The position numbers were made by a program, and so were the translations under genes. Shown here piece after piece: positions 42,690-52,294 of a stretch of DNA of 64,000 nt. Location of the stretch: contig DATNQM010000029.1 in the NCBI GenBank assembly GCA_036704045.1, forward strand, positions 62,001 through 126,000, read 5' to 3'. The notes beneath the pieces are model-generated. The model ran no database searches, had not been told where the DNA came from, and saw only the letters and a program-made list of their open reading frames with translations. Each line of letters opens with the position of its first letter. The first letter of the stretch is position 1. The stretch comes from Ancylothrix sp036704045. GTDB taxonomy: Bacteria; Cyanobacteriota; Cyanobacteriia; Cyanobacteriales; Oscillatoriaceae.

Positions 42690-44282
42690 ATGAACTATAA
42701 ACGAACACCCAAAAGAAACTTCTCTACAAAATTCCCGCGCTGGAACGCAATTTTTTCTCCTCTGGGCAAATCTTTTAAAGAGTTGCAAATTTCTATCGGC
42801 CGCCTAGCACCCACCTGGCAAGCTTGCATCGTTTTAGCAAGCCTAATTTTTCTAGCTTGGACTGCCGCCAGCGTTGCCCAAGATGTTCCACCGGCCCTGC
42901 CAGTCCCAGCCGCCCCCGATGCCGCCGCCACAACAGCAGCCGGCCCGACAACAGCCGACCTTAAGGTGGCAATGGACACGATGTGGGTAATGGTTGCCGC
43001 GATGCTGGTGATCTTTATGAACGCTGGTTTCTGTATGTTAGAAACCGGCCTGTGTCGGCAAAAAAACGCCGTCAACGTCCTCGCAAAAAACCTAATCGTC
43101 TTTGCCCTGTCCACCCTTGCATTTTGGGCCATAGGCTTTGGCCTGATGTTTGGCGACGGCAGTCCGTTTATCGGTATGAATGGGTTTTTCTTGGCCGGCC
43201 CCGACAACAGCCCCGCCACAGGAGATGCCTACAATGGAGTCTTTGACGCCCTCAACTGGACAGGCATACCCCTAGGAGCTAAATTCTTCTTCCAGCTTGC
43301 CTTTGCCGGTACCGCAGCAACCATTGTTTCTGGTGCAGTTGCAGAACGTATTAAATTTGCTGAATTTTTACTCTTCAGTCTACTGCTGGTAGGCTTTTCC
43401 TACGCCATCACCGGCCACTGGATCTGGGGTGGTGGTTGGTTGTCTGCCGCTGTCCAACAACCCGGTTTCTGGGACTTTGCCGGCTCGACAGTTGTACACT
43501 CGGTAGGCGGATGGGCTGCTTTGATGGGTGCTGCCATTTTGGGCCCCCGCATCGGCAAATATCAAAACGGTCAGACGGTGGCTATGCCTGGTCACAATAT
43601 GAGCATTGCTACCTTGGGTTGTTTGATTTTATGGCTCGGCTGGTTTGGTTTTAACCCCGGTTCCACTATGGGCGTTACTTGGCAGATCGCTCACATTGCT
43701 GTCACAACTAACATGGGTGCTGCTGCTGGTGGTATTGCTGCTACCATTACCGCTTGGCTTTATCTTGGTAAACCGGATCTATCCATGATCATTAACGGTA
43801 TTTTGGCCGGTTTAGTAGCTGTAACTGCCGGTTGTGCTTTTATCAACATTCCCTCTTCTATTCTGATTGGTGCCATCGGCGGTGTCCTCGCTGTGTATGC
43901 TGTACCTTTCTTTGACAAACTCCATATTGATGATCCAGTGGGTGCTCTTTCTGTTCACTTGGTTAATGGTGTATGGGGAACTTTGGCCGTTGGTTTGTTT
44001 GCTGTTGGCCCTGGTGCCCGAATTGGCGAACAAGTCCTTTACGAAGAAGGTTTTGGGCCCGCAGCCGGTTTGTTAATGGGTGGCGGTGTAACCCAACTCA
44101 TTCCTCAAATTATCGGTATCATCTCTGTTGGTGGTTTTACCGTTTTGCTGTCTACGATTTTTTGGTATGCCCTTAAGTCTATTTTTGGCATTCGTGTCTC
44201 CGAAGAAGAAGAAAAGCAAGGCTTAGATATCGGAGAACATGGCATGGAGGCTTACAGCGGTTTCGTCAAAGATAATAGATAG
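42690..44282 (+). CDS. amt: Ammonium transporter (Amt family)
   Basis: 530 residues. An N-terminal signal-like helix (about 43-63) is followed by a low-complexity Ala/Pro region and then the eleven-helix Amt core. Family motifs: NAGFCMLETGLCRQKNAVNV, DFAGSTVVHSVGGWAALMGA, GWFGFNPGS. The conserved pore histidines lie in VVHSVGG and in SVHLVNGVWGT. It imports ammonium into the cytoplasm and is normally induced by nitrogen limitation through NtcA. A second amt gene lies 1.6 kb downstream. Confidence 0.95.
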   Translation: MNYKRTPKRNFSTKFPRWNAIFSPLGKSFKELQISIGRLAPTWQACIVLASLIFLAWTAASVAQDVPPALPVPAAPDAAATTAAGPTTADLKVAMDTMWVMVAAMLVIFMNAGFCMLETGLCRQKNAVNVLAKNLIVFALSTLAFWAIGFGLMFGDGSPFIGMNGFFLAGPDNSPATGDAYNGVFDALNWTGIPLGAKFFFQLAFAGTAATIVSGAVAERIKFAEFLLFSLLLVGFSYAITGHWIWGGGWLSAAVQQPGFWDFAGSTVVHSVGGWAALMGAAILGPRIGKYQNGQTVAMPGHNMSIATLGCLILWLGWFGFNPGSTMGVTWQIAHIAVTTNMGAAAGGIAATITAWLYLGKPDLSMIINGILAGLVAVTAGCAFINIPSSILIGAIGGVLAVYAVPFFDKLHIDDPVGALSVHLVNGVWGTLAVGLFAVGPGARIGEQVLYEEGFGPAAGLLMGGGVTQLIPQIIGIISVGGFTVLLSTIFWYALKSIFGIRVSEEEEKQGLDIGEHGMEAYSGFVKDNR

Positions 44283-44643
44283 TCTTCCAAAAATCAGGGT
44301 TTCTGAAAAATACAATACTTGACCGACTTCACCAAAACCCTCATCTGAAACCACTAACAAATAATTGCCTTATAACCCTTGGGCCTTATTTGCTAGTGGT
44401 TTATCAGTTTGTAAAAACCCTAGACGCGTCCTGAAATTGTTGTGAAGGCTGATCTGTAACGTTTTTACTAACTGTGGGTTCTAAAAAAAAGGCCCGCTTG
44501 CTGATTTTGGCTCAACTGTCGTACTCTATTGAGAGATTCGGTGTCGGTAGTTATTGCTCGAAATTTAAATTTTACTTTCCCTGCAATCCAACAACCGGCT
44601 ACCTCCTCCTCAAACAAGCGTGCAGGCGTAGGAGTTAAAAATC
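44283..44643. other. Intergenic, no gene seen
   Basis: About 360 bp between amt and the SGNH hydrolase gene. The minus-strand open frame here overlaps the hydrolase start and shows no family features. Confidence 0.5.
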
Positions 44644-45534
44644 GTGGAGCGATTGCAAATAAAATATCTTCGTAACCCGGTTGCGTCTCTTCGTTCTCAA
44701 AAAGGCAAAAAAACTGGTTTTTCCTGGGCAAAGCTTTCTTTGTTAACCAATGTATTGCTTTTGATAACAGTATTTTTGCTGCTCTATAAAGATACTGAAA
44801 AACCGGCTCCTAATCAAACCAATATTATCAACATTGAAGCAAAGCTAGAAAAACCCCCAGCCGGTCGTTCTCTGGGCCCTCGTCAACAGTGGACTTATCA
44901 GCAATGGGTTGCCCAGTTAGAAAGAGAAGCTAATGCTGTTGCTGATAATCCCCCAAAACGTTTAACTATTTTGGCTGGCGATTCCATTAGTTTGTGGTTT
45001 CCTTCTTCTTTGTTACCTTCAAAAAACACTTGGTTAAATCAAGGAATTTCAGGAGAAACTAGCGAAGGTTTATTACGTCGTTTACCAATTCTTGACCGAA
45101 CAAAACCCGAATTTATTTTCGTGATGATTGGTATTAATGATGTCTTGCGTGGCTTTACAGACGAGCATATTTTATATAACTATAGAGCCATTATTCAAGA
45201 TGCTAAATCAGTTCATCCTGAATCTCAAATTGTTGTGCAATCTATTTTACCCCACAGTGGTGCTAAGGCAACTTGGGAAGGGCGAGAACGTTTATTAGAA
45301 ATCCCCAATAATCGCATTTTAGAACTAAATCGAAAAATCGCTACAATTGCCTCAGAAGAAAAAGTTAAATATCTCGATTTATTTCCTTTGTTTGCCAATT
45401 CACAAGACAGTCTTCGTCTCGATTTGACTACAGATGGTTTACATTTAAATGACCAAGGTTATTTGGTTTGGGCCTCGGCTTTGCAACTTTTTAGTGAAAT
45501 GGAATTGAATTCGCCAGAAATTGAAGGCAATTAA
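44644..45534 (+). CDS. SGNH/GDSL family hydrolase, membrane-anchored
   Basis: 296 residues from a GTG start. A single membrane helix (about 30-50) anchors the protein. The periplasmic domain carries the four SGNH blocks: LAGDSISLW (Ser), QGISGET (Gly), GIND (Asn) and DGLHLND (Asp-His). These enzymes hydrolyse esters of lipids or O-acetylated glycans. It lies between the two amt genes, but there is no known functional tie. Confidence 0.9.
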   Translation: MERLQIKYLRNPVASLRSQKGKKTGFSWAKLSLLTNVLLLITVFLLLYKDTEKPAPNQTNIINIEAKLEKPPAGRSLGPRQQWTYQQWVAQLEREANAVADNPPKRLTILAGDSISLWFPSSLLPSKNTWLNQGISGETSEGLLRRLPILDRTKPEFIFVMIGINDVLRGFTDEHILYNYRAIIQDAKSVHPESQIVVQSILPHSGAKATWEGRERLLEIPNNRILELNRKIATIASEEKVKYLDLFPLFANSQDSLRLDLTTDGLHLNDQGYLVWASALQLFSEMELNSPEIEGN

Positions 45535-45837
45535 ATGAAATTTTTGTGAATTTTGCCGAAGTTTAGCTAACAGCACTGATTTGGTTAAGAGGGGATTTTA
45601 AAATATCATAAGTATATGATTTTATGACAAATCCCTTCACAGAATTTAAAAGTTTACCGAGACTATTAGAAATTTAGTTTGGGTTGGTTATTTGATTTGA
45701 GTTTCTATAAAAAAATTGTTATATTTCTAAATATAAAAAAATGCCATACTGTATCCTTCAATACTGAAATGAAGGCTCATAAATTGATGCAATTCAAAGT
45801 CATCTCTTGAAAAAGTAAAGGCAACAAAGGTAAAAAC
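45535..45837. other. Upstream region of the second amt gene
   Basis: AT-rich, holds the NtcA site at 45751-45764 and no gene. Confidence 0.6.
45751..45764 (+). promoter_or_regulatory. NtcA binding site upstream of second amt gene
   Basis: GTA-TCCTTCAA-TAC is an exact GTAN8TAC match, 74 bp before the start codon. A TAAATT -10 candidate lies 15 bp downstream, slightly closer than the usual 22. Confidence 0.7.
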
Positions 45838-47376
45838 GTGATTAAAAAGTTAGTGACAGCGGCCATAGTGACAGTCTGGGTGCTATTGGTTCCTCTCATT
45901 GGTAATGCGCTGTCTCAAGATCAGCCCACTCCCACCCCAACAGTACAGGCTTCACCATCGCCGGAAACGAACGCCACACCGGCACCAGGACTCTCCGCAC
46001 CCAACGCCACCCCATCACCGGCTCCAACACTAATCACCCCACCACCCGCTGTTGGTGAACAAGCTGCCCCCGCCGCTGTAGAAGCCCCAAAAATTGACAC
46101 TGGGGATACAGCTTGGATGTTGGTTTCTACCGGCTTAGTGTTGTTAATGACACCCGGTTTAGCCTTCTTTTACGGCGGTTTAGTGCGTTCTCGCAACGTT
46201 TTAAATACCATGATGATGAGTTTAATTCTCATGGCTGTAGTTGGCGTAACTTGGGTTTTGTGGGGTTATAGTTTAGCCTTTGATTCTTCTATCAAAGCAC
46301 CTGAATTTGGTCAAGGTATCGAAGCTTTTATTGGTGGTTTTGACTGGGTTTTGTTAAACAATGTCGCTGCTAATGCACCCGACCCTGTAGGCTATGCTCC
46401 CACAATTCCCCACCAAGTCTTCATGGTCTATCAAATGATGTTTGCGATTATTACGCCAGCATTAATTTCTGGGGCAATTGTTGAACGTATTAGTTTTAAA
46501 GCCTATTTTTGGTTTATTTTAGTTTGGTCAACATTTATTTACTCTCCCTTAGCTCATTGGGTTTGGGGTAGAGGTTGGCTAGCTGCCATTGGTTCGTTAG
46601 ACTTTGCCGGTGGAACAGTAGTACACATCAGTTCTGGTGTATCTGCGGTGGTTGCTGCTTGGATGATTGGCCCCCGTAAAGATTTTATGGTAAGACCCCA
46701 TGCCCCTCATAACGTCCCCTATGTATTGTTAGGAATTGGCTTATTGTGGTTTGGCTGGTTAGGCTTCAATGGCGGGAGTGCTTTGGCTGCGGGTGGTTTA
46801 GCTGCGGTTGCAGTGGTAACAACAATTATCTCTACCGCTGCTGGTGGTTTAACCTGGATAATTTTAGAGTGGGTATTGCGTAGCAAACCGACAGCAGTGG
46901 GTATTGCGAGTGGCTTTTTGGCAGGATTGGTTGGCATTACTCCGGCTGCCGGTTTCGTAACTCCTATTGGAGCAATTTTAATTGGTTCTATCACTTCTGT
47001 TTGCTGTTTCTTTGCCGTAAGTTTACGGGCAAAATGGCAATTTGATGATTCTTTGGATACCTATCCTGTTCACGGTGTTGGCGGAACAGTTGGCGCAATT
47101 CTGACGGGCTTTTTTGCCAGCAAAGAAGTTAATGAATTTGGTAATAATGGCTTATTTTATGGGAATCCAGGTTTAGTAGTAACTCAAGTAATTGGGGTTA
47201 TTGCAACCTACATTTTTGCCGCCGTTGGCACTTTTGTAATTATCAAAATTCTCAGCGCTGTAATGGAGTTGCGTGTCAAGTCTATAGCGGAAGATCAAGG
47301 CATAGATATTAATGAACACGGCGAGGAAGGTTACGGCGAGGAATTTGCTTCTGGGTTGAGTTTAAGCAAAGAGTAA
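45838..47376 (+). CDS. amt: Ammonium transporter (Amt family), second copy
   Basis: 512 residues from a GTG. A signal peptide is followed by a Pro/Ala/Thr-rich stretch (about 27-80), then the Amt core: GLAFFYGGLVRSRNVLNTMMMS, AHWVWGRGWLA, FAGGTVVHISSGVSAVV and YPVHGVGGTVGAI with the pore histidines. It is clearly diverged from the first copy, closer to the E. coli AmtB pattern. A terminator follows. Confidence 0.95.
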   Translation: MIKKLVTAAIVTVWVLLVPLIGNALSQDQPTPTPTVQASPSPETNATPAPGLSAPNATPSPAPTLITPPPAVGEQAAPAAVEAPKIDTGDTAWMLVSTGLVLLMTPGLAFFYGGLVRSRNVLNTMMMSLILMAVVGVTWVLWGYSLAFDSSIKAPEFGQGIEAFIGGFDWVLLNNVAANAPDPVGYAPTIPHQVFMVYQMMFAIITPALISGAIVERISFKAYFWFILVWSTFIYSPLAHWVWGRGWLAAIGSLDFAGGTVVHISSGVSAVVAAWMIGPRKDFMVRPHAPHNVPYVLLGIGLLWFGWLGFNGGSALAAGGLAAVAVVTTIISTAAGGLTWIILEWVLRSKPTAVGIASGFLAGLVGITPAAGFVTPIGAILIGSITSVCCFFAVSLRAKWQFDDSLDTYPVHGVGGTVGAILTGFFASKEVNEFGNNGLFYGNPGLVVTQVIGVIATYIFAAVGTFVIIKILSAVMELRVKSIAEDQGIDINEHGEEGYGEEFASGLSLSKE

Positions 47377-47397
47377 GTTTTCCTAATTCTTCTATCG

Positions 47398-47427
47398 TAA
47401 GCTGGGAAAATCTCAGCTTATTTTTTT
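47398..47427 (+). terminator. Terminator after the second amt gene
   Basis: TAAGCTG/CAGCTTA stem (47398-47404 with 47414-47420) then seven T. Confidence 0.85.
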
Positions 47428-47557
47428 GGCTACAGATTACAGCTTTATCACTCTTCTATGGTCTCACTTTGCCAAACCGGCCTTATTTTTTTTGATTATT
47501 TTTTTGCCAATCCCCAAAAAAACATAAAATCAAGGAGAACAAAGCAAAAATAGGGAT

Positions 47558-48766
47558 ATGGATACAAAAGCTTTCAAACGGTCACTGCAACAGTCCGAAA
47601 ACTACTATCGTAAAGGATTTGGTCACGAGGAAGAAGTGGCCGGTGTAATGCAGTCAGCTTATCAAAGTTCGCTGATTCAGCAAATCCGAGACAATAATTA
47701 CACTTTAAAACGTGGTGATGTCACAATACGTCTGGCTGAAGCTTTCGGTTTTTGCTGGGGCGTAGAAAGGGCTGTGGCAATTGCCTACGAAACTCGTACT
47801 CACTTTCCCACAGAACGTATCTGGATTACTAATGAAATTATTCATAATCCCTCGGTAAATCAGCACTTGCGGGAAATGCAAGTTGGTTTTATTGAAGTTA
47901 AGGGAGACAATAAAGATTTTTCTGTGGTTGAAAAAGGCGATGTTGTAATATTACCGGCTTTTGGTGCAACGGTGCAAGAAATGCAGTTGCTTAATGATAA
48001 AGGTTGCACAATTGTAGACACAACTTGCCCTTGGGTTTCTAAGGTTTGGAATAGTGTTGAAAAGCATAAAAAAGGGGAGTTTACTTCTATTATTCATGGG
48101 AAATACAACCATGAAGAAACTTTAGCAACCAGTTCTTTTGCAGGCACTTATTTAATTGTCCTGAATATGCAGCAAGCCGAATATGTGGCAAATTATATTC
48201 TGCATGGTGGCGATAAAGAGGAATTTTTAACTAAGTTCAAAAAAGCTACAAGTGCGGGATTTGACCCTGATAAGGATTTAGAAAAAGTTGGCATTGCCAA
48301 CCAAACTACAATGCTAAAAAGTGAAACAGAAGAAATGGGTAAGCTGTTTGAGCGGACTATGTTAAAAAAATATGGCCCTACAGCTTTGAATGAGCATTTT
48401 TTGGCGTTTAATACGATTTGTGATGCTACACAAGAACGACAAGATGCGATGTTTAAAATTGTTGAAGATAAGCTTGATTTGATGGTGGTTATTGGCGGGT
48501 TTAATTCTTCTAATACCACACATTTACAAGAAATTGCTGTTGAGCGAAATATTCCGTCTTATCACATTGATTGTGCTGAACGACTTTTATCAGCCAATTC
48601 TATTGAGCATAAACCTTTAAATCGGAATTTAGAAGTTGCTGAAAATTGGTTGCCAGAAGGACAAATTGTGGTGGGAATTACTTCGGGGGCTTCTACACCA
48701 GATAAGGTTGTTGAAGAGGTGATTGAGAAAATTTTTGAAATGAAAGCTGCGACGGCAATGGTTTAA
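47558..48766 (+). CDS. ispH: 4-hydroxy-3-methylbut-2-enyl diphosphate reductase
   Basis: 402 residues, the long cyanobacterial/plant type. Three cysteines that ligate the [4Fe-4S] cluster lie in EAFGFCWGVERA, VDTTCPWVSK and FNTICDATQERQ. It makes IPP and DMAPP in the last step of the MEP pathway. The N-terminal extension MDTKAFKRSLQQSENYYRKG is a family feature. Confidence 0.96.
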   Translation: MDTKAFKRSLQQSENYYRKGFGHEEEVAGVMQSAYQSSLIQQIRDNNYTLKRGDVTIRLAEAFGFCWGVERAVAIAYETRTHFPTERIWITNEIIHNPSVNQHLREMQVGFIEVKGDNKDFSVVEKGDVVILPAFGATVQEMQLLNDKGCTIVDTTCPWVSKVWNSVEKHKKGEFTSIIHGKYNHEETLATSSFAGTYLIVLNMQQAEYVANYILHGGDKEEFLTKFKKATSAGFDPDKDLEKVGIANQTTMLKSETEEMGKLFERTMLKKYGPTALNEHFLAFNTICDATQERQDAMFKIVEDKLDLMVVIGGFNSSNTTHLQEIAVERNIPSYHIDCAERLLSANSIEHKPLNRNLEVAENWLPEGQIVVGITSGASTPDKVVEEVIEKIFEMKAATAMV

Positions 48767-49343
48767 TTTTTGTTCGTCTTTTTCTATCTTTTTTTACCCT
48801 CCCTATTCCTGGGGAGGGTATTTACAAAACCTTCAATTTTTATCGGTTCGGTTATTACTGAGGTCAATTATAAAAACTTGTGCTAGGTTAGGATTAAGAT
48901 AGAAATTTTAAAGAATTACCCCCAGGGGGTGACTCATTTATATTAGATTTAGTAAATATTCCTATTTTTAAACGAATTTTAACCACGAGATAACCTAAAG
49001 CCAAGTGCTCTAACTTAGGCTTGTGATAAACTGTTTCCCATTAACAAGAAAACCCTAAAGAAGCGGGTGGAGAGTTCCCCCAAATCGAGGTGAATTAATC
49101 TTCTATTACCATTACCAACTTAGACTGCAAAGACTTTACGAACAAAAATATAGAAGTTTGCTGAAACTGTTATCGGCAGATAGTGGTTAGCGGGATAGCT
49201 ACTATTCAATATTTTTTATGGAGATTTTTCTTATATCTACCATAGAAAATTTCCTTAACTGTTTCCTCTAAAATGAGGAAAATTTTGCCTATCTAATAAC
49301 AGTTTTACCTCAACAAACGCCGAAAAAACGGCAAAAAATTTGT
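48767..49343. other. Intergenic with ispH terminator
   Basis: Contains an ACCCTCCC/GGGAGGGT stem (48796-48803 with 48812-48819) with a weak T tail, probably the ispH terminator. The rest is AT-rich without a gene. Confidence 0.5.
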
Positions 49344-50309
49344 ATGAATACGCTAATGATGCGTCCCTATTTGGGAAAATCAGACATTAAAGCCATCGCT
49401 GACTTAGTAAACACTTGCGATCCTGTCGGACAATTAGATAAAGATAAGTCTGTTTCTGATTTAGAAATGGAGATTGAACAGCCGTTTTTTGAACCCAAAA
49501 AAGATGTCCGTTTATGGGAAGATGAAACCGGCAATTTGATGGGTTTTGGGCATATTTCTCGACCTCAAGCAAAAGAAACTATTGACGGTTATCTATATTT
49601 CTATGTTCACCCCAGGGCACATCAAAAACATCTGGAAGCAGAAATTATTCGCTGGAGTGAAAAGCGAATGCGACAATTAAAAAAAGAAAAACATTTGCCG
49701 GTGAATTTGCGTTCTAGTAGTCGAGATGATTTAAGAGATCGTTGCAGTTTGTTAGAACAGCATAATTTTACAGTAGATCGTAGTTTTTTTACCATGTCTC
49801 GTCCGCTGAATGAAGAAATATCTAGCCCACAGTTACCAGAAGGTTTTACTCTACGTCCCATCGCCGGTGAAACAGAAATTAAAGCCTGGGTTGATTGTTT
49901 TAATCAATCTTTTATCGACCACTGGAACCACCACGAATTAACGCTTACAACGGCAAATTTTTGGTTTAGTGATGCCCTATATAGGCCAGATTTAAACTTA
50001 GTTATTGTTGCCCCCAATGGCAGTATAGCTGGCTTTTCCTATGCCACCATTAATCCAGAACAAAACAACCGTATTGGCACAAAAGAAGGTTGGATAAATT
50101 GGTTAGGAACTTCTCGAAATTTTCGCAAAATGGGCTTAGGAAAAGCCGTTTTGTTGGGTTCAATGCAAGTGTTAAAAAACGCAGGAATGGATACGGTAAA
50201 ACTAGCAGTTGATGCTGATAGTCTCACCGGCGCGACACGACTTTATGAGTCAGTTGGTTTCAAGCCGGTGCAAACTTGGCTATCTTATGTTAAGCCGGTT
50301 TTTTCCTAA
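49344..50309 (+). CDS. Tandem GNAT acetyltransferase
   Basis: 321 residues with two GNAT folds in a row (about 1-155 and 165-321), as in mycothiol-synthase-like proteins. Only the C-terminal one has a clear acetyl-CoA loop (NFRKMGLGKAVLLGSM), while the N-terminal one is degenerate. Cyanobacteria do not make mycothiol, so the substrate is unknown. Confidence 0.85.
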   Translation: MNTLMMRPYLGKSDIKAIADLVNTCDPVGQLDKDKSVSDLEMEIEQPFFEPKKDVRLWEDETGNLMGFGHISRPQAKETIDGYLYFYVHPRAHQKHLEAEIIRWSEKRMRQLKKEKHLPVNLRSSSRDDLRDRCSLLEQHNFTVDRSFFTMSRPLNEEISSPQLPEGFTLRPIAGETEIKAWVDCFNQSFIDHWNHHELTLTTANFWFSDALYRPDLNLVIVAPNGSIAGFSYATINPEQNNRIGTKEGWINWLGTSRNFRKMGLGKAVLLGSMQVLKNAGMDTVKLAVDADSLTGATRLYESVGFKPVQTWLSYVKPVFS

Positions 50310-50366
50310 TATTTTGATATTTTGCTTAGCCTAGGGCAATTAAAACCACAGCAGGCAAAATAAACC

Positions 50367-51272
50367 CTACTCAAAAATATCTCTTTTCCACAACCGGAAA
50401 TAATGCAAAGTTGTTCTTAACTTATGTTCAATTATGTTTATTTCCGGGTTTGGTTTTTTCACAACAACTTCAGCTTTTGTGTCTTTAACCTCCAACACCG
50501 GCTTATTCATCCAATAACCGCCATCCCAGCCAACCAACTTAGATTTTAAATTTATACAATCCGTTTTTGTAAAATAATGACTGACTAAACTTTTGCGAGT
50601 TAAACTTAAATCTTTTATTCTACTTCCCCCATGCAAAAGTTGTGAATGCCAAATAAAAACATCGCCTTTTTTGGGATAAAAAAATTCTTCGTTTAAATTC
50701 TTATTTTTCACCTCTTCAGCCATATATTTTTGCCAGTCAGGAAACTCCTTTTCAACTACATGAGGACTACCACTAGAAAAACGATAAATGGGGATTTTAT
50801 GACTGCCCGGAATATACCATAACGGCCCTGCATCTGGATGACAATCTTCTAAGGCTATCCAACTTGCTACCAAGGCATTATCTGTTAGTGGAGTCATGTA
50901 AAGGGAATCAACATGAAGAAACTGTTCCGTGCCATAATCTAAACTTAGAGTATTACAAAGCACCGGCACCTCTGTTAATAACTCTCCTAAAATATCTCCT
51001 AATCTTTTGTTTAAACTTAAATCACGAATTTCTTCATAATTTATATACAAATCATTAACCTTAAATCGATGTTTTTTTTCTTCCTCCGATAGAGAAATCA
51101 TATAACATCGGCGGTTAGTATCCATATCATCAACAACCACATTACTAGGGCATTCTTGCCACAAACGTTGATGCAGTTGTACTACCCTATCTATCTCATC
51201 TGATGAAAAAAAGTTTGGTAAAACTAAATACCCATTTTCTTCCCAAAAAATCTTTTGTTGGTTTGTTAACAT
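50367..51272 (-). CDS. Phytanoyl-CoA dioxygenase (PhyH) family protein
   Basis: 301 residues of the Fe(II)/2-oxoglutarate dioxygenase jelly roll. The iron ligands are H-x-D in FLHVDSLYMTP and the distal His in FIWHSQLLHGGS; the Arg that binds 2-oxoglutarate follows in SLTRKS. Substrate unknown; these enzymes hydroxylate lipids or natural products. Confidence 0.88.
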   Translation of the reverse strand: MLTNQQKIFWEENGYLVLPNFFSSDEIDRVVQLHQRLWQECPSNVVVDDMDTNRRCYMISLSEEEKKHRFKVNDLYINYEEIRDLSLNKRLGDILGELLTEVPVLCNTLSLDYGTEQFLHVDSLYMTPLTDNALVASWIALEDCHPDAGPLWYIPGSHKIPIYRFSSGSPHVVEKEFPDWQKYMAEEVKNKNLNEEFFYPKKGDVFIWHSQLLHGGSRIKDLSLTRKSLVSHYFTKTDCINLKSKLVGWDGGYWMNKPVLEVKDTKAEVVVKKPNPEINIIEHKLRTTLHYFRLWKRDIFE

Positions 51273-51410
51273 TGCCTCTTTGTCTTACAAAGACCTAAAA
51301 AAATAATCGGCGCAACTTTTTCCTAATCTTCGATTCATCCAACCTGAATCGTTAAAGACGTAGCGCCATTTTTTGCAGATATTCTACCCTGATTAATTAA
51401 TTTTGAGATG

Positions 51411-52061
51411 TTATTCCAAAGTAAATGTTTTTGTTTCTGTCACACTTTTTCCGGCAATTTTATCATGAATAGTCATGGAAATAGTGTACTGCCCTACCTC
51501 TAGTTGGCTAGTAGTATTAGAGTCTACTGTACCGACAGGAGACTTAGCAATATTATCCGGTAAGTCAAGAATTCCTTTTTCTCCTAACAAACTTTTTTGA
51601 GATCCTAAAACTTTGCCTTCAGCATCTTTTAATTCCACATCTAAATCAATTTGGTTTTTGCCATTCTCTCCTTTTTGAAACTTGCCAACATTTAGCAATA
51701 CTAAATTCACTGGTTCGCCTTTTTTAAACAATCCTTCTTCTAAAGGTTCAACTTGACCCGTTACTGTATTTTCTCTAGCAAAAACCGATCTTGAAACCTT
51801 TAATTCATCACTTTCTTCGCTTTCTGTATTAGTTAAAGTTTCCGCAGTTGGTGAAGTTTCCGCAGTTGGTGAGGTTTGCGAAGAAGCAGAAGAAATTGTA
51901 GCAACGCTTTCAGGAGTTGGTGAATTAGTTATTGCTGGTGTTGAAGTTGTAGCCGATGGAGAGTTAACAGAAGAAGTTTCATTGCTTCCTGCACAACTCG
52001 CCAGCAAAAACATAAAACCAGACACAACAGAAAACCCTAACCGATTAAATCTTTGACTCAT
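51411..52061 (-). CDS. Putative lipoprotein
   Basis: 216 residues. A signal peptide with lipobox LLASC places a lipidated Cys at residue 23. A long Ser/Thr/Pro/Glu-rich linker follows (with a TSPTAETSPTAET duplication), then a C-terminal beta-rich domain with LEVGQYTISMTIHDKIAGK. It resembles domains that sense or display ligands at the cell surface, but no function is known. Confidence 0.8.
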   Translation of the reverse strand: MSQRFNRLGFSVVSGFMFLLASCAGSNETSSVNSPSATTSTPAITNSPTPESVATISSASSQTSPTAETSPTAETLTNTESEESDELKVSRSVFARENTVTGQVEPLEEGLFKKGEPVNLVLLNVGKFQKGENGKNQIDLDVELKDAEGKVLGSQKSLLGEKGILDLPDNIAKSPVGTVDSNTTSQLEVGQYTISMTIHDKIAGKSVTETKTFTLE

Positions 52062-52294
52062 TTTTTCCTCAAAATTTAGGCTATAGAATCCGCCCAGGCT
52101 GTCAAAAACGTTACAGTATCAGATAACATTAAAAAATGTCAAGAGCCGAATGTTACTGCTTGCTAGTCTGTCAAAACCATAAAATGTCCCCACTAGGGAA
52201 ACACACCAATCAAATCTATAATTTTTATATAGGCAGCAAAACCGAATTTTCGGAACTAGCCTAAACTTATAAGCGTGATTTTTTCTTGGTTTCC

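Noticed and set aside
42695..43219. 174-aa open frame opposite amt
   Set aside because: It is the antisense shadow of the amt coding region.
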